NCBI GenBank assembly: GCA_025454955.1
Contig: JALONL010000010.1
Location: forward strand, 1-64,000
DNA: 64,000 bases
From: Bacteroidia bacterium
Lineage (GTDB): Bacteria > Bacteroidota > Bacteroidia > Palsa-965
Direction: 5' to 3'
This document shows, piece by piece, positions 1-8,175 of the stretch. Every line of letters starts with the position of its first letter. Within the stretch, counting starts at the first letter, position 1. The translations under genes were made by a program, and so were the position numbers. The notes under the pieces are model-generated. The model was not told the DNA's origin. It saw only the letters and a program-made list of their open reading frames with translations, and did not search any database.

Positions 1-214
1 AGGTATTGCACCTGGAGCATCGCATAGGTAACCCTCACTGTTGGCTTTTTAAAACTCGTAAATTTTCTGGTACAAGTCTAAAGGAGGCATCGCGCCCAAG
101 GGCTTTTTCAGAGCGAGAATTCAGAGTGAGAGCGAGTTCTCAGAGCGAGAGTCCAGAGTGAGAAACAGAGCGAGAGCGAGTTTTTGGTGCGGGCGGGGAG
201 GGGAGGATGTTATC

Positions 215-237
215 AAAGATCAGCTTCGCTGATCTTT
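215..237. repeat. Perfect 10-bp hairpin
   Basis: AAAGATCAGC, loop TTC, GCTGATCTTT. It shares its core CAGCTTCGCTG with four other hairpins in the next 260 bases. A- and T-runs at the stem ends would let it act as a bidirectional terminator. Confidence 0.6.
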
Positions 238-288
238 TGGATGCGGGGGATTTTCCGGTTTTTTGGGGGGGACAGCTTCGCTGTTTTT

Positions 289-317
289 TGTCACAATTTT
301 ATGGAATTTTTGTGACA
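289..317. repeat. Inverted repeat TGTCACAA-N13-TTGTGACA
   Basis: A perfect 8-bp inverted repeat with a 13-nt AT-rich spacer. It resembles the half-site geometry of CRP/FNR-type operators (TGTGA/TCACA-like arms), but no promoter or gene start lies close by, so a structural role is equally possible. Confidence 0.4.
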
Positions 318-393
318 AGATTATTCCTGTAGACGGCTAAAGCATTGGGGTGCAAAGTCACAGACTTTGTTCAGTTTAGCGGGCGAGTTTAGG

Positions 394-490
394 ACAGCTT
401 CGCTGTCGTAAACTCTTCGCAGCCTGCGGCTTTTTTACAGCTTCGCTGTCGTAAACTCTTCATAGCCTGTGTTTTTTACAGCTTCGCTGT
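394..490. repeat. Tandem hairpin repeat (2.3 units of 41-43 bp)
   Basis: Unit 1 (394-436) and unit 2 (437-477) share ACAGCTTCGCTGTCGTAAAC followed by CTCTTC, AGCCTG and a T-run. A third partial unit (478-490) repeats only the hairpin. Each unit is a 5-bp stem with a TTC loop, and the T-runs point rightward. The last unit reaches the stop codon of the neighbouring minus-strand gene. Confidence 0.65.
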
Positions 491-493
491 TTA

Positions 494-3400
494 TTACAGC
501 CTTTCGGCGAGGACGCAGGCGCGTTTGTATCGTTTCACTTCGCCGTTGGGGTTGAAGGCTTCGAAATAAACCACATACACGCCGTTGCGGGCTTTGGTGC
601 GGTCGTCCATGATGCCGTCCCACGAGAATGTGCCGCCTTCGGTGCCGAGGAGTTCGCTGCGGATGAGTGTGCGTACCAGGCGGCCGCGCTCGTCGTAAAT
701 GGTTACGTTGGCCACATAGCCGGGGCGGTCGAAACTGTAGCCGATGTTGAGCACATCTTCAAAGCCATCGTTGTCGGGCGAGAAAACGGTGTTGCCGAGG
801 GTGATGGCTCCGTCGTCGGCAGGAGCTGCGCTGTATTGCGAGTTGCGCTGTGTGGGTGTGCCAAAGCCCGATGTTTCGGCGGCGGAGTGCCAGTTGGTGG
901 CATCCTGCGTGGAACGCTCGGTGTCTATGCGTTCGAGCGTTACGCCCTTGGTTTCATTGAGCAGGGGGAAATGCCAGTCGCCGCTGTACACCAGGCGGTC
1001 GATGATGCGGAAGCCGGTGTCGGCAATAATTACAATGTCGCCGTCAATGTTCATCGACGGGATGTTGTCCATGTCGAGCAGGCGGTCGCGGTTTATGCCG
1101 GCGGGATATTGAGCGGCCACGGCATTTCCGTCTTCACTCAGCACCACATATTCGCCGGGGAAAAGCAGATAGCCGTCGGGGGCAATTACATTTATTTCTT
1201 CGAGAATGTTGGCAATGGTGTCCTGCGTACACAGCACCATTGAGCCGAGGTCAATTACTTTTTGCGAACGGTTGAACAACTCCACAAAGTCCACACCGCC
1301 GTCGAGCGGATCGGGCAGTATTTCGTTAATTACAATGTCGTTTGCAGCCACGGGCTCGGGCAGGGCAAAGGATGCAGTGGTGGTGCTTACGGGATTTCCC
1401 ACACAATCTGTAAGCTGCGTGGAAACTGTAACCGTGTATATAATTCCCGGCGACAGCAGCGAAAGCAGTTTTAAATCCACCCGGCTGAAATCATTGCCCA
1501 GCGGCTTTACCTGAAACGGTGTGCCAATGCCGTTGCTGATGTTGTAACGCGTTACATCGGCCGCCGAAGCACTGTCTAAAGGCTCGGAGAAAAAGAGGCG
1601 GATGCTGTCGGCGGTAATTACTGCCACACGCTGCAAACGCGGAGCCAGCGCATCGGGATTGGCGGCGTAGTTGCTGTTTTGTGCGCCGGGCGTGCCTCCG
1701 TCTATGGTGGCCGCGGCGCGCCAGTTTACGGCAGCAGCGCAGGGATTGAGCGGATCAATCTGTTCGAGCGACCAGCCGCCGTCGGCTCTATTGGCATCCA
1801 CATACCAGGTGTCTTCGTAGCTCACGCTGTGTTGCAGCAGGCCGCGGTTGGTGCGCAGGGCAATGGTGCCGGAGGTGTTGGTGATGGACGGGAAGCCGCT
1901 CATTGCCGAAAGGTTGATGCTTCCGAACTGACCCGGCGCAGCATCGTCAACCAGCGCAATGTAGCCGTTGGCCGGAAGCCAGGCATTGGTAATGGTGCGC
2001 GTGGTGGTGCCTACGGTGAACTGCCAGCCATCGAGATAAATGAGGTACGGCGTGGTGTTGTGCAGTTCCACGTATTCCTGATTGGGCAAATCCTGCGGCG
2101 GATCGGGATCGGCCATGATTTCGTTGATGACCACATCGAAGGGCTGCACAATGTAGTAGGTAAATGTGCCGGTGTTGGCGGCTATTACGTTTCCGGCACA
2201 GTCGGCGAGGTTGCTGAATGTGGCGGTGTAGGTAACCTGGTTTTGCAATGCCGTGCCAAGCGTAAGCGTAACACATTGCAGCGTGGCGGTGTCGTAGCTC
2301 AGTGCCACGGGTGTGCCAATGCTGTTGCTTATGCTGTAGTTGCTGAGCAGCAGCAACTGGGCCGGGTCTATGGCTTCGTTGAAGCAGAGGATGACGTGGA
2401 CACTGTCGGTGGCATAGGTGTAAAGCAGTTGCGGAGCAGTTACATCGGGCGAGTTGTTGAATACGCTGTTTTGCGCGCCGGGTGTGCCGCCGAGGCTGTT
2501 GTTCGACGCAATCCAGTTGCCCGAAGGTGCGCAGCCGCCGCCGATAGCCGGGTTGATGAGTTCGAGTGTCCAGCCGCCATCGTCTTTTGCACCGTCGCGG
2601 TACCAGCTAATGTCGAAACGTACCGAGTCTATCGGGTTGGTGCCGTCGGTGAGTGTGAGCAAATCGCCGCTGTTGTTGATGGATGGAAAGCTGCTGAGTC
2701 CCAGTGTGGGGCCAAGCGGGCTGAACAAAGCCGTGTCGGCATTGGCGCAGAGTATGAGGTAGCCGCCGCCGGGAATTACGTAATTGCCGAATGTGGCGGT
2801 GGAAGAACCATCGGTAAGCTGCCAGCCGTTGAGGTTGAAATTGTTGGCGGTGCGGTTGAATAGTTCCACAAACTCCGCATTGGGCAGCGCAATCTGCGGC
2901 GAAGGATCGGCCATGATTTCGTTTATCACCACATCGCGGAAACCTGCGCCCACCACTGTAAACCACTGAAATGTGGCGGTGGCTGTGGTAATGGCGTTTG
3001 CACTGGCATCTTCCACGGCGGTAACCGAGAGGGTGTAGTTTACGGCGTTGGCAAAACTGCTGGCAAAGGTAAGATGCACCAGTGCAGGGTTGCTGCCATC
3101 ACGCACGGCTGCCGATGGTGTGCCAATGCTGTTGTTTACGCTGTAGTTTGCAGCGTTTTGCGAAGTGGCCAGACTCACCGGCTCGTCAAACAATACGTCC
3201 AGCTGCGTGGCCGAAATTGCGGTGGCCGATACAAGCTGCGGAGCGGTAGTGTCAACCTGAATGGGTCCGGCATAAATATCGTCGAAGTAAAAACGGGTGA
3301 TGTTTGATATTGTGTATCTGCACCACATGCCCATGTAGTTGCATGTGGTGTGTGTATTGTCGGTTACAGAGCCTTCGGGGAGGAATGTATTGCCGCCGAG

Positions 3401-3907
3401 CGTGTCGGAGTAAAGATTCCAGAGCCCGGCATTGTTGCGTGTAAGTTTAATGCGCAGTACATTGTTGCTGGCGGCGCAGTGTGCGGGAATACCGTCGATA
3501 ATTTTGGTGTGTGTGGTGCCCGATTGTTCCCACAAATCCACACTGTCGAACGAGCCGTTTTCGCCCAGACGTACGTAGTAGCCGTTTACGGGGCCTGCCA
3601 GGTTGCTTACGTCAGACACTACATAAAACCGGGCGTTGTTATTGTCAGACGGAGCAAAGTTGAGGCGGATCCAGAACTGCCATTCGGCATTGCCAATAAA
3701 CGGCGAGGGCAGCGAGAGGTATGAAGTATCGGCAGCAGTGCCGTTTAGTTGCAACTGAAACGAGGCATTTACGAGAAACATGGAGTTGTCGCCGCTCCAG
3801 GTGGGATTATTGGTAAAGTCGCCGTCGCCGAAATTATCGGTAATCTGGGCAGCCAGCGGGGCAGCCTGCAGGGTAAACAACAGCAGGAGAAGATGGTAGA
3901 AACGCAT
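494..3907 (-). CDS. Secreted lamin-tail-domain / Ig-like repeat protein
   Basis: Very large exported protein of 1,137 residues from the chosen start. I chose the Met beginning MRFYHLLLLLF because it opens directly onto a signal peptide, 14 residues inside the longest frame. An N-terminal concanavalin-like region is followed by three lamin-tail domains, each starting with VVINEIMADP or IVINEILPDP, alternating with SbsA-type Ig domains (DTTAPQLV..., VTAPQLLYTY..., ALAPRLQRV...). The C-terminus (TIYDERGRLVRTLI ... WDG) is a FlgD-like Ig fold of the kind found at the ends of T9SS-exported proteins. Lamin-tail proteins of Bacteroidota are surface or secreted, often beside nucleases or phosphatases, but no such partner is here. 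Function is unknown beyond probable surface adhesion. Confidence 0.85.
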   Translation of the reverse strand: MRFYHLLLLLFTLQAAPLAAQITDNFGDGDFTNNPTWSGDNSMFLVNASFQLQLNGTAADTSYLSLPSPFIGNAEWQFWIRLNFAPSDNNNARFYVVSDVSNLAGPVNGYYVRLGENGSFDSVDLWEQSGTTHTKIIDGIPAHCAASNNVLRIKLTRNNAGLWNLYSDTLGGNTFLPEGSVTDNTHTTCNYMGMWCRYTISNITRFYFDDIYAGPIQVDTTAPQLVSATAISATQLDVLFDEPVSLATSQNAANYSVNNSIGTPSAAVRDGSNPALVHLTFASSFANAVNYTLSVTAVEDASANAITTATATFQWFTVVGAGFRDVVINEIMADPSPQIALPNAEFVELFNRTANNFNLNGWQLTDGSSTATFGNYVIPGGGYLILCANADTALFSPLGPTLGLSSFPSINNSGDLLTLTDGTNPIDSVRFDISWYRDGAKDDGGWTLELINPAIGGGCAPSGNWIASNNSLGGTPGAQNSVFNNSPDVTAPQLLYTYATDSVHVILCFNEAIDPAQLLLLSNYSISNSIGTPVALSYDTATLQCVTLTLGTALQNQVTYTATFSNLADCAGNVIAANTGTFTYYIVQPFDVVINEIMADPDPPQDLPNQEYVELHNTTPYLIYLDGWQFTVGTTTRTITNAWLPANGYIALVDDAAPGQFGSINLSAMSGFPSITNTSGTIALRTNRGLLQHSVSYEDTWYVDANRADGGWSLEQIDPLNPCAAAVNWRAAATIDGGTPGAQNSNYAANPDALAPRLQRVAVITADSIRLFFSEPLDSASAADVTRYNISNGIGTPFQVKPLGNDFSRVDLKLLSLLSPGIIYTVTVSTQLTDCVGNPVSTTTASFALPEPVAANDIVINEILPDPLDGGVDFVELFNRSQKVIDLGSMVLCTQDTIANILEEINVIAPDGYLLFPGEYVVLSEDGNAVAAQYPAGINRDRLLDMDNIPSMNIDGDIVIIADTGFRIIDRLVYSGDWHFPLLNETKGVTLERIDTERSTQDATNWHSAAETSGFGTPTQRNSQYSAAPADDGAITLGNTVFSPDNDGFEDVLNIGYSFDRPGYVANVTIYDERGRLVRTLIRSELLGTEGGTFSWDGIMDDRTKARNGVYVVYFEAFNPNGEVKRYKRACVLAERL

Positions 3908-4246
3908 GCCAGTTGAGGGTTCTCCTGTAAAGATAAGAGAATGACGCAATCGGGAATGCTAATTTCGGGTTATGAAATTGGGAAAAACAGGGGCTGGGAT
4001 TGGTTTTGTATATGGGGTAATTTTTATCGCCGGAAAAATCGGCACATCTTCTCGTTGAATAACAGCCACAAAGACAGTAAGTTAAAAATAAAAATTGGGG
4101 GTTTGGGGGAAGGGACTTGACAAGGGGTGTGGGGGTGTTGTACTTTTGGGGGGAGGATTAAGGAATGCTTTGTTGAGGCAATGAATGCCGTGTTTTGTTT
4201 AACAGATTGTATTTTTGTTTTTAGTACATTGTTTTAATACATTTTC
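3908..4246. other. Intergenic region between divergent genes
   Basis: About 340 bases upstream of both the lamin-tail gene and the Panacea gene. It contains G- and T-rich stretches and, at 4210-4217, TATTTTTG, which fits the Bacteroidota -7 motif, though I see no well-spaced -33 TTTG. No small gene is evident. Confidence 0.5.
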
Positions 4247-4843
4247 ATGCACACCACAAAAATCACCACTTTTCAGGTCTCTTCCTTTCAGAATAACGAA
4301 GTTTTTCAGAAAGTGGGCAACGTGCTGGCTTTTTTTGCGGGCAGGATTCCCGATTTATACATTACCAAACTTTCCAAACTACTATACATTCTCGACGAAC
4401 TTTCCATTAAAGAAATAGGAATGCCCGTTACCGGGCTTGAGTATAAAGTAGCGCAGGCCGGGCCGCTGGCGGCCAATGTGTGGAGCTCTCTTCGTTATAA
4501 CGAAGGGCATTTTAACCAGTTTATCCACGTTTATGCCGGGGTAAACTGGCTTAAAATTTCGCAGAATCCGCAGTTTGCATTTAATGAAAATCTTTTCACC
4601 GAGTTTGAACTGGAATTGCTGGAAAATGTGGTAAAGAATTTCGGGGAAATGAATACCGAAAAACTGATTGATTATACACACTCTGCCAGTTCGCCGTGGC
4701 ATTTTACCAAAGAAAAATACAATATCAGCTTCGAAAAAGGCGAGCCCAATGTGACCAACATAAACGTTGATTTTTCATTGCTTCTGGATAACGACGTGAA
4801 GAGACAAAATTTTGATTCTTTTTTCGAGAGCCTTTCATTTTAA
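4247..4843 (+). CDS. Panacea-domain (SocA-like, formerly DUF4065) antitoxin
   Basis: 198-residue soluble protein. The stretch ITKLSKLLYILDELSIKEIG then MPVTGLEYKVAQAGPL matches the Panacea/SocA signature: a helix ending in KLLYxxD, a short linker, then a Y-x-A-x-x-x-GP element. Panacea domains are known as promiscuous antitoxin modules that neutralise many unrelated toxins. Residues after about 110 are not conserved in anything I recognise. The next gene starts 15 nt downstream on the same strand, the usual antitoxin-toxin arrangement. The start is an ATG without a Shine-Dalgarno site. Confidence in the domain is good; the antitoxin role is inferred from family and context. Confidence 0.75.
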   Translation: MHTTKITTFQVSSFQNNEVFQKVGNVLAFFAGRIPDLYITKLSKLLYILDELSIKEIGMPVTGLEYKVAQAGPLAANVWSSLRYNEGHFNQFIHVYAGVNWLKISQNPQFAFNENLFTEFELELLENVVKNFGEMNTEKLIDYTHSASSPWHFTKEKYNISFEKGEPNVTNINVDFSLLLDNDVKRQNFDSFFESLSF

Positions 4844-4858
4844 TTTCTCATTGCTTTT

Positions 4859-5347
4859 ATGTTTCTACCGAGGCGGATTCTTTACATCAGAAATTTTGAT
4901 TTTGGCGACGAACATGCAGAGCGAAACAAGTACCTCATTGTACTGCATAAAGTTGATGATACCTATATACTGGTTTCTTTAACCACCTCAAAAGATCATA
5001 TTCCGGAGCGTCTGATTCAAACAGAGAAACGTTGTTTGCGGGAGGCAGAAAACAATATTCATTCCTATATTTTTCCAAAAGAAAAAGTAGTGGGAAATAA
5101 CGGATTCTCTTTTCCGAGAAACACATTCATTGACATCAACAAATCGCAGGTTTTTCAAAAAGAACTAAGTCATCTCGCGGTTAAGTATATCGACAGCGGA
5201 CTTACAGAAGAGAAAGACAGTTTAAATGAGGAAGAGTATCACAACCTCCTTTATTGTATTTCTAAGGCAAGGCATATTCCTGTGGGGATTAAGCGACAAA
5301 TAGAGTCGGTGTTGAGTGAATATTACTCGCGCGAACAGGTAAACTAG
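4859..5347 (+). CDS. Putative toxin partner of the Panacea antitoxin
   Basis: 162-residue protein with no family I can name with certainty. The N-terminal half (RRILYIRNFDFGDEHAERNK, then YLIVLHKVDDTYILVSLTTS) has the beta-rich look of PemK/MazF-fold proteins: an early basic strand, then a strand ending in LTTSK. The C-terminal half is helical and charged. It follows the Panacea gene by 15 nt and is probably co-transcribed, which makes it the candidate toxin. Alternatives are an unrelated small enzyme or an accessory protein. No catalytic residue can be assigned from sequence alone. Confidence 0.55.
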   Translation: MFLPRRILYIRNFDFGDEHAERNKYLIVLHKVDDTYILVSLTTSKDHIPERLIQTEKRCLREAENNIHSYIFPKEKVVGNNGFSFPRNTFIDINKSQVFQKELSHLAVKYIDSGLTEEKDSLNEEEYHNLLYCISKARHIPVGIKRQIESVLSEYYSREQVN

Positions 5348-5363
5348 TTTCTCTATACTTCGC

Positions 5364-5747
5364 TCATTTCCCCTGCCCGGATATTGAGGTAATATTTTCC
5401 GATACAAACCTCATCAAATCCTCCAATTCAAAAGCATTCATGCGTTCGGCCTCAATCCAGAGGCTATATTCATTTCCCTGCTGCAAAAACGCCGCCGGTA
5501 GTGTGTCGCTGCTGCGGCCGGTAAGTTGTTGCCATTCGTCGCGGTGCAGGAATTTTACCGGCAGCGGTAATGTGGCAATGAAGTCTTTCCACTCTTTCAC
5601 CATCGAAAATGTGCCGTAGGTAATTTCGCAGAGTTTGCAGGGATAGGTGGATGGCGAAATGATTTTATGCAGAAAGTCGAATGCGGCGCTGGTAATTTTT
5701 GCGTCGGCATTGTACACGAAAATCAGAGTATGGACAGAGTTGGGCAT
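5364..5747 (-). CDS. Conserved hypothetical protein with CxxC motif
   Basis: 127-residue protein beginning MPNSVHTLIFVYNADAK. It has a beta strand followed by an alpha segment, a PCKLCEITYG motif holding a CxxC, and a WKDFIATLP segment. The order of strand, helix and CxxC recalls thioredoxin-like or DCC-type thiol proteins, but the diagnostic N-terminal DxxCxxC of DCC proteins is absent, so I leave the function open. It converges on the Panacea pair, with 16 nt between stop codons, and may be co-transcribed with the upstream lipoprotein gene 72 nt away. Confidence 0.6.
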   Translation of the reverse strand: MPNSVHTLIFVYNADAKITSAAFDFLHKIISPSTYPCKLCEITYGTFSMVKEWKDFIATLPLPVKFLHRDEWQQLTGRSSDTLPAAFLQQGNEYSLWIEAERMNAFELEDLMRFVSENITSISGQGK

Positions 5748-5819
5748 AATTTGGAAGAAATAGTAAATGATATACGGGGAAACGGGCTTCGGGCGTTTGA
5801 TTTTTCGTACAATAATTTA

Positions 5820-6815
5820 TTATTTGAACCGAAATGTGTGTGCGAGCTTCCTAAAATCAGCAATTTCTGTACTGTCTTTGTCCTGACAGCCGGCAGTAAG
5901 TACAAAAACTTGTTTATCGTTTCGAACTAACATGATATAGTACCTTCTCGGGTAGTTGTATTTGTTAATTGTACTGAATTCAGTTTCAAACGCATTGATT
6001 CCATCTGCCGGAACTTTTTGAAAATAAAATTGATGCGTTATTTCCTTCTCCCTTAATTTAAGTATGTCTTCTACTAAATCTGCCAGAAGTGCTTTAGTAT
6101 TTGTGTCTGGTTGAATAAGCTCATTATTACGTTTATATATTACGAAGTACGGTGCCAGTGTATCTGATAAAGAAAAACGGGTGTTTTTTCTTTTCAAATT
6201 TATAAAATCCAATCCCTTTTGTACAACTTCGAAGCTGCTCCCTTTAGTGTTCATCGTAAAGGAGTTATAGTGCAAAAAATCGGGATCAACAGTTGTATCT
6301 CTTATAAAAGAATGAAATGCTACCCGAAGTGGTTCGAGCAATTTAGAGGAGTCCTTAGTTGGAAAAGTGCAATAGAGAGTAGAAAAATAGCTTTCATTTC
6401 CTACGAATAAGACGACTTTTATCTCATCTCCTGAATAATCTATTCGCTCCACATATCTTGCCGAGTCTTCGTTAATTTTAAAACGTTCATGTCTCAGTAA
6501 ATTCTTATCAGGATAGAATAAATATTGTGAAGTTTCGCGTTCTATAACTTTATAATAGCTGTTAACATTAATCTCATTAATTGAAATATACACTGAGCTG
6601 TCAAAAACTAATTTTGGTTCATTTTCACTCAACTCAAACCCCGGAGGTGGTATTAAAAAAATATGGGAAGCGGGAATATGAATATGGCCCGGAGTAATTA
6701 TTCTTTTGGTGGATTGCGGATTTTGATCGCCGCATGATTCGGTTAAACACAGGTATGTTACACTTAGCAAAAAAACTAACGGCAAGGAATAGCGCGCAAA
6801 CAGATTTACTTTCAT
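5820..6815 (-). CDS. Putative lipoprotein, function unknown
   Basis: 331 residues. The N-terminus MKVNLFARYSLPLVFLLSVTYLCLTESCGD is a signal sequence with a possible lipobox Cys at residue 28, so an outer-membrane-attached lipoprotein is likely. The mature part has no recognised motif; it alternates short strands and ends in a HTFRFK tail typical of proteins that measure or bind small ligands in the periplasm, but that is only impression. The gene is clearly more AT-rich than asd next door, suggesting a different history. Confidence 0.6.
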   Translation of the reverse strand: MKVNLFARYSLPLVFLLSVTYLCLTESCGDQNPQSTKRIITPGHIHIPASHIFLIPPPGFELSENEPKLVFDSSVYISINEINVNSYYKVIERETSQYLFYPDKNLLRHERFKINEDSARYVERIDYSGDEIKVVLFVGNESYFSTLYCTFPTKDSSKLLEPLRVAFHSFIRDTTVDPDFLHYNSFTMNTKGSSFEVVQKGLDFINLKRKNTRFSLSDTLAPYFVIYKRNNELIQPDTNTKALLADLVEDILKLREKEITHQFYFQKVPADGINAFETEFSTINKYNYPRRYYIMLVRNDKQVFVLTAGCQDKDSTEIADFRKLAHTFRFK

Positions 6816-6994
6816 AACCGGGATTAAGAGGCTCCTTGAAAAGGAAAGATGAATATACAGAAATACACCCTTTCAACCTACAGCCGGTATAAGAGCAGAT
6901 GAACCGTTATGTGGTTTTGTTTTTCTGTAATAATCAGTTCTTCGTCTGTTTCCAACACTTATCAAAAGAGCGGCAATAATATGCCCGATCCTGC

Positions 6995-7002
6995 TACATT
7001 TG
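6995..7002 (+). promoter_or_regulatory. -7 element of the asd promoter
   Basis: TACATTTG matches the Bacteroidota -7 consensus TAnnTTTG and ends 23 nt before the asd ATG. It lies inside the N-terminal extension of the longest frame, supporting the internal start at 7026. No clear -33 TTTG is seen. Confidence 0.45.
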
Positions 7003-7025
7003 CACTGCCTGCAACTAAACACACC

Positions 7026-8009
7026 ATGAAAGTAGCTCTTGTGGGTGCCACCGGCCTGGTGGGCACCAAAATGATGGAAGTACTCAGGGAAAGAAATTTC
7101 CCGGTAACCGAATTTATCCCGGTAGCTTCTGAGAAATCGGCGGGGAAACAACTTGAATTTGGCGATAAATTATACACCATAGTTACTCCGCAGCAGGCGG
7201 TGGAGATGCGGCCCGATATTGCCCTTTTTTCGGCAGGCGGCAGTGCTTCGCTGGAGTGGGCGCCCAAATTTGCGGAAGCAGGCACTATCGTTATCGACAA
7301 TTCCTCGGCCTGGCGCATGGATCCTTCCAAAAAATTAGTGGTGCCCGAGGTAAACGGCCACGTACTTACGGCCGATGATAAAATTATTGCCAACCCCAAC
7401 TGCTCCACCATTCAACTGGTGGTGGCGCTTGAGCCGTTGCGCAAACGTTATGGCATTTCCCGAATTGTGGTTTCTACCTACCAGTCGGTTACGGGCACGG
7501 GTAAAAAGGCCGTAGATCAGCTCATGAACGAACGGGCGGGTGTGGAAGGCGAGAAAGCCTACGCCTACACCATCGACCTGAACGTGATTCCCCAAATCGA
7601 CGTGTTCCTCGATAATGCCTACACCAAAGAGGAAATGAAGATGGTGAATGAAACCAAAAAGATCATGGGCGATGATTCGATACGCGTTACGGCCACCTGC
7701 GTGCGCATACCGGTAATGGGCGGCCACAGCGAATCGGTGAATGTGGAGTTTGAACAGGAGTTCGATCTGGCAGAAGTACGCAGCCTGCTTGAGTCGGCTC
7801 CCGGCGTTACGGTTATCGACAATCCGGCCACGCAGCAGTATCCCATGCCGCTCATTCATGCCAACAACCACGATGCGGTATTTGTAGGCCGCATCCGCCG
7901 CGACGAAACCCAGCCGCGCACACTCAATCTCTGGATTGTATCAGACAATCTCCGCAAAGGTGCGGCCACCAATGCTGTGCAAATTGCCGAGCTTCTGCTG
8001 AAGAAATAA
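7026..8009 (+). CDS. asd: Aspartate-semialdehyde dehydrogenase
   Basis: Reduces aspartyl phosphate to aspartate semialdehyde with NADPH, the branch point to lysine, diaminopimelate, threonine and methionine; cytoplasmic homodimer. The 327-residue product starts MKVALVGATGLVGTKMMEVL with the Rossmann GxTGxxG loop. The catalytic Cys126 sits in NPNCSTIQ, and the substrate-binding GGHSESVNVEF is present. Length is normal for the family. I reject the upstream 39-residue extension because it has no family match and spans the promoter motif. The gene stands alone, with a strong hairpin following. Confidence 0.95.
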   Translation: MKVALVGATGLVGTKMMEVLRERNFPVTEFIPVASEKSAGKQLEFGDKLYTIVTPQQAVEMRPDIALFSAGGSASLEWAPKFAEAGTIVIDNSSAWRMDPSKKLVVPEVNGHVLTADDKIIANPNCSTIQLVVALEPLRKRYGISRIVVSTYQSVTGTGKKAVDQLMNERAGVEGEKAYAYTIDLNVIPQIDVFLDNAYTKEEMKMVNETKKIMGDDSIRVTATCVRIPVMGGHSESVNVEFEQEFDLAEVRSLLESAPGVTVIDNPATQQYPMPLIHANNHDAVFVGRIRRDETQPRTLNLWIVSDNLRKGAATNAVQIAELLLKK

Positions 8010-8030
8010 TTCGTTCACAATACCACATAC

Positions 8031-8065
8031 AAAGGCCGCAGAAACGTTTCCGTTTCGCGGCCTTT
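8031..8065. terminator. Hairpin terminator after asd
   Basis: AAAGGCCGC / GCGGCCTTT continued by GAAACG / CGTTTC around a TTTC loop, a 15-bp stem with one bulged A. A- and T-runs at the ends suit termination in either direction between the convergent asd and lspA genes. Confidence 0.75.
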
Positions 8066-8122
8066 GTACCATCATCAAACGAATCGGCCACAATCGGGCC
8101 TTTCTGCGGGCGATAAAAATGG

Positions 8123-8155
8123 AAAAACGACGCATCAATGTGAAGCGTCGTTTTT
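8123..8155. terminator. Bidirectional terminator between asd and lspA
   Basis: AAAAACGACGC, 11-nt loop, GCGTCGTTTTT followed by one more T. This perfect 11-bp stem lies 20 nt past the lspA stop codon (minus strand) and is the second of two hairpins separating the convergent genes. Confidence 0.8.
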
Positions 8156-8175
8156 TAGTATAACCTTGTTGATGT

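Larger units (their letters stand above)
1..493. other. Non-coding left edge with repeats and hairpins
   Basis: No open frame here looks like a protein. Bases 110-180 are a purine-rich low-complexity stretch built from variants of CAGAGCGAGA. The rest holds five perfect hairpins of the form CAGCTTCGCTG (one extended to 10 bp) and one 8-bp inverted repeat. It lies directly downstream of the minus-strand lamin-tail gene, so some hairpins may serve as its terminator. Confidence 0.6.

Noticed and set aside
394-490. Possible CRISPR array
   Set aside because: Only 2.3 units, no unique spacers of constant length between repeats, and no cas gene nearby; the units are hairpin repeats.
1679-2863. 394-aa plus-strand ORF
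   Set aside because: It is antisense to the lamin-tail gene, lacks any motif, and its composition is the mirror of repeated domains; a shadow frame.
6909-7025. 39-residue N-terminal extension of asd
   Set aside because: No family match, and it spans the -7 motif TACATTTG; start moved to 7026.
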